In this document: positions 57,144 to 64,000 of the stretch, piece by piece
How the letters are laid out: every line of letters begins with the position of its first letter
How positions within the stretch are numbered: the first letter of the stretch is position 1
Assembly (NCBI GenBank): GCA_963691705.1
Contig: OY829539.1
Coordinates: 59,184,327-59,248,326, forward strand
Reading direction: 5' to 3'
Origin: Viola odorata
Taxonomy: Eukaryota; Streptophyta; Magnoliopsida; Malpighiales; Violaceae
Length of the DNA stretch: 64,000 bases
Position numbers and translations under genes: made by a program
The notes under the pieces: generated by a model
What the model was told of the DNA's origin: nothing
Database searches by the model: none
What the model saw: the letters and a program-made list of their open reading frames with translations, nothing else

Positions 57144-58250
57144 TTAGAGAAATCTGGAGTGTTTGCATTCAGATGGAAGACCTTGAGGGAATCTCTTCGA
57201 GTCAGTACAGTAGTTATATATCATGTATTTCTGATGAACCCACCGGAGTCTGTTCCGACCAGCAGCGTCTAGTGATTGGGATTGCCATTTACCGTCCTGC
57301 ATTGCGCAATTAGCAGCAGAGGATGAAACAGGGCAGGCGTCGGCATTGAAATTCCTGTAGGAAGCAGTGAAAGGTGCATTTGTCCAATCTGTTTTAACGA
57401 GTCCTCCTCTTGTTGCCCAATCATCAGCATTCCACAAACTTGAATAAACCCTCATAGGTTGCTTGTTGGGGAAAGGAATTCCCATTGATTCTAAGTTGTT
57501 GAACACTCTTATAGGTATGTTGTCCACTAAGAATATGCATATTGGTCAATTTGCGCGCATTTCAAGTTAGGAAGATTAAAAACTCGAATTGTTGTCAGCA
57601 TACAATCAATGAACTAGATGTGACAATTAACGAAGTGATGAGTGGTAGTGTATATACGTACATGATTCTTTGAGGATTCCAGAGGATGGAGTAGGTGTGG
57701 AAAGCCTTAGTTGGGTCAAACCAGAGATGGAATTGTTGCTCTCTGTTTCCTTTCCCCTGGCTAAACACATTGGTGTGAAGAATGTAAGGCTCTCCAGTTG
57801 AGTTTCCTAAGAACTCAAAGTGAATCTCATCGTGGTTTGCTCCTTCCGACGATAACTATAATAACCAGAGTAATGTTAGAGATACTAATAACAATTACAA
57901 AATGGCTGACGCTGCATAATTTACTTATCATATAGCTTTAGTATCTCTGGTATTATTATGTAACGACTTACGTAGTATGTAGTAACTGTGCCGGCTGAAT
58001 TTCCCGCGACCAGCTTGATTTGCATGTCGATCCTGCCGAAAAGGTACTCATTTTTTGATCGGAAGCCAGACCCGGAAGCCTTGTCAAGAGTGAGGGTGAG
58101 AAACTGGCCGCCATTGAGTATCTTAGCGCGGTCGCTGCCAAATGTTACTTCAAAATCTTGGAAGAAATTGCCGGTAGCGCAGTTCGATGCGGCGATTAGA
58201 GAAGCAACAAGAAAACCAAACAGAAGAAAGGAGGATGAAGCTCTAGACAT
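57144..58250 (-). CDS. XTH: Xyloglucan endotransglucosylase/hydrolase with altered catalytic motif and splice site
   Basis: XTHs cut and rejoin wall xyloglucan and are secreted. Exon 1 (57972-58250) starts with a signal peptide ([18 protein letters not shown]) and ends in phase 0. Exon 2 (57662-57855) carries the active site as [13 protein letters not shown]: Glu103 and Glu107 are kept, but the middle Asp of DEIDFE is His105. An N-glycosylation NST follows as usual. Exon 3 encodes [27 protein letters not shown] and the C-terminal domain with CAMQDGKW and [14 protein letters not shown], ending at TAA 57144. Joining exon 2 to 57534 gives a perfect 287-aa frame, but the intron would end in AT, not AG. 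The nearest real AG (CTTAG, ending at 57528) shifts the frame. The gene may therefore be mis-spliced or a young pseudogene. Confidence 0.78.
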
Positions 58251-58328
58251 GTTTAATGTAATGTTTTAATATCGATCAATTTAATGTTGTAAGAAATGTG
58301 ATTGATTTTGATGTGTGGCGTTGTTACA

Positions 58329-58338
58329 TTTATATATA
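58329..58338 (-). promoter_or_regulatory. TATA box of the XTH gene
   Basis: The minus strand reads CTATATATAAATG, about 80 bp upstream of ATG 58250. Confidence 0.6.
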
Positions 58339-58339
58339 G

Positions 58340-60639
58340 AGAAGAGCTAAGAGAAGTTGGCTCATGGCACGCGGTTCATGCATTGGAGCTGGTGACAGGC
58401 TTGCAAGTTAGGAGAGTGGGATGGGAACAGGAAGGTGCCCTTTACGCGGGTATGATTTGGTTGTTTTTGGATTCGTCTCTAACCACAGTATTTGAACAAG
58501 CCGAATAAAAAAAACAGATTTTGATTAATTGTCTGATAAATCTCATTTGAACATAGTCGGATTTTAAAAATTTAGTTCTTATACTACAATTTTCTTCGTT
58601 CTCTCGAACGTAAAATATGAATTGTTTATTACTAGACCACAATTTATATAAATATATACTTAATAAGTTAAATATTAAATAGTATTTATTTAATATTTAA
58701 GTGTAATTAACCCAGTATAAAGAAGATAAAATCAAGTTTAATAGGGTTAGTTTTTAGATAATTTAACTTGTTTCCTTTTCTAATTATAATTTGATGGATT
58801 TTTCTGACACATTTTAGTTAATTTTAAAATATCCGCGTCTTACCACTTATTATCATATGTGTTGATAACCCCTTGTATTTAAGTAAAAAGAAATTAAATA
58901 TGGAAGTTAGAGATTTTATTTTTGTTTCCCCTTTTGTTTACACAAAGGACGAAGACTATTCATTCTCCCGCAGAGTTTCTAGCTCCTTCAAGAACAAGAA
59001 TGGAAGCCAACAAGATTGAACAGAACCGGGTTTGGGCATGGCCCGGCCCGGCCCTGCGAGTTGCTAAAACGGAACTGTCATGCGACCCCCATCGACATCA
59101 AAATTTCAAACTCCATCAATTCAGTATGGTATTCAAGACTCGATAAGAATTTAGCAGATGAGGAACATCCCATTAAAGAGATTTATCCTGGACACTGGAT
59201 TGGACAAAACCACTGAGAATGGGAGGAAGAGACCATGTTAGGGATTGTTTTTTTTTTCTTTTCCAAAGATTGATTTTTGAGTGAATTTTTTTATAAAAAA
59301 AATTGAATATGTGCCTTAATTTTAAAATGTGTCAAATGATTATTATCTACTCAACCATCATACGTGGTAGATTTGCGCAAATTTTACTACTACCAATTAT
59401 TATTTACACCTAGCTAGTACATTATTATTTAGTTCCTTTTATATTAGGTTTAATTAACACCTTATTTTCTTCCTTCTATATACAAGTTAGGATGGGATGT
59501 ACCGTCCATACTGTGATACCGACCGATATGACTGATATGAATTAAGATAGAAATTGAAATGGTGTAATATATTTTTTATCTCATTTTTAGTTTTAGAATG
59601 GAACATAGGATATGATATTAATAACATTGCTTGATGTTTAAAAAGAAAATTTCACGTTAGCAATTGTTTTTTTCTTTTTGGAAAAAAATTACAAAACTGA
59701 AAAGAACGAGATAATTTTTAAACCTAATATAGAAATTAAATAAATAATTTTAAAACATAAGGATGTGGTATTATTTGATTCAGCTAAAATCAAAATGTTT
59801 ATTGATCACTTTTAAAATATTTTTATTATAATTAAACAGTAAGATATTATTTAATTCAATTTTAATATGAACAAAGAGATAAATAAAGAGATTTGTTTTG
59901 TACGTGACTATGTTATAACTTCTGAAAAAGAATTTTATTGCCCTTTAAAATCCTGTTTAGTACGAATTTGAAATAGTCGGTACTCAATATAATTACCGAA
60001 TGCTCTTTATAAATAAATAAAAAAGGCTTGTTTTTCTTTTATCGGAATGAATAGTAGAATGTGAAGAAAAGTCGTCTTGAAAAGAGATTAAACATATTTA
60101 CCCCTCTTTAAGCTAGCTTTCTTTTGATAACAAACAGACCTAGCTCAGGTTTGGTTCGGGTTAAGCGGGTTTTTACTTGTTTTTCAAGCCCAAGTTTTAG
60201 CTCGGCCCTTCAGGTTAAGTGATCCTTGTTTATGGCAGTCCTCTGACGATGCACAGGACAGGACCATACCTACTTAGAACCCAAAATTATCAAAGAAAAG
60301 AAGTAATAACGTAATAAATTGTGCCCCAAATCCCCCAATAAGTCAATAACAACATCTCTCGGCAATGTGGTCGTCAGACGTTGCAGCCTAAACAGGAACT
60401 ATGGTACACCTATCCAGAGAAGCAAGAGCCAAGAAGAAGGACAGGAATTTCACCCTCCAAAACCACAATTATCACCATTATCTCCTACAACAACAACGCA
60501 AATCAGGGAAAAAGGTTAATGGGAAAATTGTAAAAATACATAATAGATTTCAATGGACGGTTTTAGCCCTCCATACCTGGTGAAGAAGGAGGATGAGGCA
60601 CCCAGACGCTACAGAGATCCCAAGCCTAAAAATTTGGAG
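58340..60639. other. Intergenic, no gene recognised
   Basis: AT-rich sequence. A short GC-rich patch (59035-59060, GGCCCGGCCCGGCCC) and small open frames at 58922-59216 and 60319-60583 do not resemble known proteins. Confidence 0.5.
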
Positions 60640-61310
60640 ACGATCGGGAGACAAAATTGAGAATGGCTTGAGGGAAAAGTTACAGAATTTTTAAAAAATT
60701 ATGGAATAGAAGAAAAATTCTGTATGTTATTTTAAAATTTTCGTAATTTTTTAAAAAATTTCATAACTTTTTTCATATATTCCATATTTTTTTACTTGAA
60801 TTTCATAATTTTATAAATTTACATGTAAGAAAAGTTACAGAATAAAAGTAGGTACTCTGTAATATTTTAAGGATTTTGTAACTTTTCTTAATAGTTTGCT
60901 TCCATTATGTATTTTTGTATAAAATTACGAAATATGTAAGAAAAATTACGGAATATTGAAGAAAAGTTACGAAATGGAAAAAGAATTCGTAATTTTCTAA
61001 AGAAAAAGTTACGAAATATGTAAGAAAAGCTACGTAATATGCAAGAAAAGTTACAAAACGGAAGAAAAATCTTTAACTTCTTTTAAAATTCCATAACTTT
61101 TTTTTAAGATTCTATAACTTTTTGCTTCAATTCAGTAATTTTTATAAAATTACAGAATATGAAAGAACAATTAGGGAATAGGGAAAAAAAAAAGGTTACG
61201 AAATGAAAGAAAAATCTGTAATTTTTAAAATTTATGGAATATACTAGAAAAATTACGGATAAAAGAATAATTTCGTAATTTTTTAAAAAGTATGAAATAT
61301 ACTAAACAAG
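60640..61310. repeat. AT-rich array of short direct and inverted repeats
   Basis: Words such as AAGAAAAGTTAC(A/G)(A/G)AAT and their complements (ATTCCGTAACTTTTC-like) recur more than a dozen times in both orientations over ~670 bp. There is no coding content. Confidence 0.65.
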
Positions 61311-62471
61311 TATTCGCATATGATACTCATTCAAATTCTTATTTTTTCGTACATCAATACCGTATACTTAGTTTAATTTTTTAAAATTAATACAATAGTA
61401 TTTTTATCTTTTTTGTGCCTAATTTTAAAAAGCATAAAAAAGGTTAGCAGTTGATAAATTAAACATAATATTTTAATACTAATACTTTGTTTACAAATAT
61501 GGTACAATAAAATATAGAGATCTACTATTTCCACATCATAATTTTTTTAATTTATATTACACTTTAAAGAGTTCTGAAAATATTAGTATCTACGGAGTAC
61601 TTAATTAGTAATAAAATTTTGAATTTAAATTTAAATTTTGGCAGACAGAGAGCACCTTTTTTGAACTAAGAGAGTGCTGCTAGCAATCAAGCATCACTCC
61701 ACACCAAGTTGTAAAATCCTTGCAAGAGTTGTGTGACTGAGAGTTGAGTGGGCCCCACAGAGTCTAGTCTTGAGCTCATAGGAGCTAGCCCACCCAAATC
61801 TTAAGAAACCGTTGACTGGGGCAACGTTGAGTCACCGGGCCAATAGGGGAGATGATTTTTTTCATTTCCCTTCTCTTTTTTTGGAACGCGTCAACCTCCT
61901 GATTCCCCGTCTCTCTCTCTCACTCTTTCCTCTCCTCTTACCCTTTTGGGTCCCACCTACCTTCAGTTTGTCCCAGTCACCCTCTTGAGTCTTGACTTAC
62001 TACTACCACTTTTTATCTCCACGTTTCCATTTCTTCCCCTCCCTTGTGTGGGCTCCACTTTCAGTCACGTGGGTCCTACTGCCACTTGTCTGTCTGTCTT
62101 CTTAAATAGTCAAAATCAATTCTGTCACGTATAGCCGGTGGCCGCATTCTTCGTATTCAAAACCCCAGCGTGATCCAGTGGGGACACCTCTCCTGTACCG
62201 CACAACACCTGCACTTGTAATCACCGCACAACCGGTTTAACTTAAACTTACTATTTGTTCGAGGTGAGAATGAAGCAACGAGATTTTTTATTAAAATATC
62301 GCATTTAAAAATTTTTATTCTTAAAATAGAATAGTTTTAAACTTAATTACTAAAATAAGATAGTTTGTGATACGTAAGATTCATATTACTATTATACTAA
62401 TACATGTTATCAATTTTTTTAATGACGTGTTCGCACATTATTTGGTCTGCCATCTCCTCTCCGTCCGTCAC
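61311..62471. other. Intergenic region, GC content rises at 61.65-62.25 kb
   Basis: After AT-rich sequence, 61650-62250 has a normal-GC, pyrimidine-rich, promoter- or UTR-like character (TCTCTCTCTCACTCTTTCC, GTGGGCCCCAC) but no gene follows. A minor ORF at 61946-62134 is not convincing. Confidence 0.4.
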
Positions 62472-62734
62472 CAAAGGCTAGTAAAATTGCTAAAACTCTG
62501 TGGAATTTGACCAATCAAATTGGTTTGCCTCATACAAATATAACCCAACTTCTTCAACTAACCAAACTCCTCAAGAATTGGTGCAGTCAAAAACCCATTA
62601 TACGCCATGACTAACGTCTCAAGATTGGCCAAATTGGCAATCTCCTTACGAATAGCACCATTGAACTCATTCATGTACAATTTCAGAACCTGCAGCTCTG
62701 CTATACAATTTCTAAATAGCTCAATTTCGATAGA
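62472..62734 (-). pseudogene. Fragment of a HAESA-like LRR receptor kinase
   Basis: The minus strand reads ELQVLKLYMNEFNGAIRKEI, ANLANLETLVMAYNGFLTAP, then a TAG (62558-62560), then LKKLGYICMRQTNLIGQIPQ, SFSNFTSLW. This is two to three extracellular leucine-rich repeats of the HSL/HAESA type. No kinase domain, signal peptide or flanking repeats were found, so it is an isolated fragment. Confidence 0.75.
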
Positions 62735-62820
62735 TTACTTGCGAAGATGTGGGAAGAAATGAGACTTTTTAATATTACTCTGCCAATAATCTGGGTAATA
62801 TATTTGTTTCAAAAAAAAAT

Positions 62821-62954
62821 TTGTAAAATAGTCTCTGCATCATTATAATATGTTCATAGAATTTGAGTACGTTTCACTTGGATATGGAAAATTCCCTAGT
62901 ATGTCTTCAAAATAAAGAAAAATTGTAAAATAGTCTCTGCATCATTGTAATATA
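62821..62954 (+). repeat. Short direct repeat
   Basis: TTGTAAAATAGTCTCTGCAT with CATTATAATAT / CATTGTAATAT occurs at 62821 and again at 62923. Confidence 0.7.
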
Positions 62955-63190
62955 ACTTGGTCGGTATGTCTTTTTCTTTCGGTATCGACCAAGGGTAATC
63001 ACTAAATCTTCTGTCTGTTACCACTTTTTTGACACTTGGTCTTCATTCGCTCGTTGCTAGCTAAGGTCCTGCAATACAAAAATATAATTTTAATTAATAG
63101 AAGGTGGTCATCGATGTTTGCATAGTAAACAACATATCATAACTAACTTACATGACAGTAGTTGAAATTATGAAGCTTAGCGTCCAAATC

Positions 63191-64000
63191 TCAACGCCGC
63201 CTTTGCGAGGGTTTAGAGGGACATTTTCTTCGATCATGACCTGGTTCTTTACATAATCCACAATGTATCATTGTTCGTCCCCCCTTCATATCCATTTCAT
63301 TCTTAAGACGCGTGCTTCGCGGTCGACCTTTATTTGATCTCTTTGAATTTGGATCAGGAACCATTTCAAAGGATGCCTGTGGCCAATATGCTTCATCAGG
63401 AAGTGGAAAATTTTGGGGTGCTCAAGTCTTGGAGTATTCATCAATCGAATAAATTTTTTCTATGTATTGCCAGCTATCGAGCGAGAGCTGTCCACAAACA
63501 CTCAAAACATATGAGCATGGAAACTTATAAATCTGTCATTTTCCACATGTGCACGTGCCTTTTTCAAGATCCACAACTTGCACATGTTTATTCCTCTGTG
63601 TCACAACCTCAAAAAGTCCTGTGAGATGATTAAAGGATTTCAGAGTATGTGCATTTACTTTTGATATCAAACCAGATTGTTTTGCAACAACAAGTGGAGT
63701 GTAAACATCTCCTTTATTTTGCGCAGCCACTTCCATCGCACGCCTCATGTCAAAATAATGAACCACTCTATAGAAAACAAGCTGCACACATGCAGTACTA
63801 GGCAAATTTCGAGCTCCTTTCAAAACACCATTAAAGATTTCAGATAAATTGGTAGTCATTATACCATACATTTTACCACCATCATATGCAAGCACCCATT
63901 TAGAGGGAGGATGCTTCTCAAGCCATTAGCGAGCCTCTGGATTAATCTTTCCAATTTCATCCATTATAACATTGAACTTCCGAATTTGGTTTTGAATTCC
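63191..64000 (-). pseudogene. MULE transposase, C-terminal part, runs off the window
   Basis: On the minus strand from the window end: KFNVIMDEIGKINPEAR, a TAA, WLEKHPPSKWVLAYDGGK, IMTTNLSEIFNGVLKGARNL, VQLVFYRVVHYF, then the SWIM zinc finger (VVDLEKGTCTCGK, a TGA, KFPCSYVL). After another TGA come NFPLPDEAYW, GRPRSTRLKNEMD and a CCHC knuckle CGLCKEPGHDRRKCP. It ends at TGA 63191-63193. This is the standard C-terminal half of a MuDR/MULE transposase with three internal stops. The catalytic core lies beyond base 64000. Confidence 0.85.

Noticed and set aside
58922..59216. Small ORFs with a GGCCCGGCCC patch
   Set aside because: Two overlapping short frames, no domain, no splice or promoter support.

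Overview
This is a eudicot plant nuclear segment. The evidence is spliced genes of plant families (CYP74 cytochrome P450, XTH, cellulose synthase-like, DUF1068), AT-rich introns and spacers, and plant transposons of nearly every class. The species cannot be named from sequence alone.

Layout. At 1-11.3 kb there is a compact gene block: the 3' end of condensin subunit CAP-H (+), a complete CYP74B-type hydroperoxide lyase (+), a complete DUF1068 membrane protein (-), and a complete gene of unknown function with a Cys-rich N-terminus (+). At 11.3-21.3 kb lie two exons of an RCD1/CNOT9 gene (-). They are 9.4 kb apart, and the space between holds a Stowaway MITE, tRNA-derived SINE-like relics, a dead L1-type LINE, a hAT element with a perfect 8-bp target duplication, and a foldback element. 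The rest of that gene is missing. At 21.6-41.2 kb there is a transposon nest: a Tourist-like MITE abuts a TIR element that carries fragments of a PPR gene and an intron-containing LRR gene. That TIR element is split by a 15.4-kb Ty3/gypsy retrotransposon of Tat/Ogre type on the minus strand. The retrotransposon is the most unusual object in the window. Opposite to gag-pol it carries two tandem, diverged copies of a multi-exon antisense ORF, a separate intact 162-codon ORF with its own TATA box, and the relic of a further ORF. A 7 x 52-bp array made from reiterated pol-terminus sequence closes the pol end.

At 41.8-47.5 kb is a complete nine-exon cellulose synthase-like gene of the CslB/CslH type (-). 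Two nested solo LTRs occupy 49.9-53.2 kb. A complete dienelactone-hydrolase-like gene (+) lies at 54.5-56.6 kb. An XTH gene (-) with a damaged splice acceptor and an altered catalytic motif follows at 57.1-58.3 kb. From 58.3 to 64 kb the sequence is AT-rich repeats, an LRR-kinase fragment and a dead MULE transposase that runs off the end.

From memory of Arabidopsis, CAP-H, DUF1068, RCD1-like, CslB and dienelactone hydrolase genes sit together around At2g32520-At2g32620, and HPL1 sits near other CslB genes around At4g15300-At4g15440. The host genes here therefore look like one conserved, unduplicated block that has been expanded by transposons. No operon-like cooperation is implied: these are independent plant transcription units.
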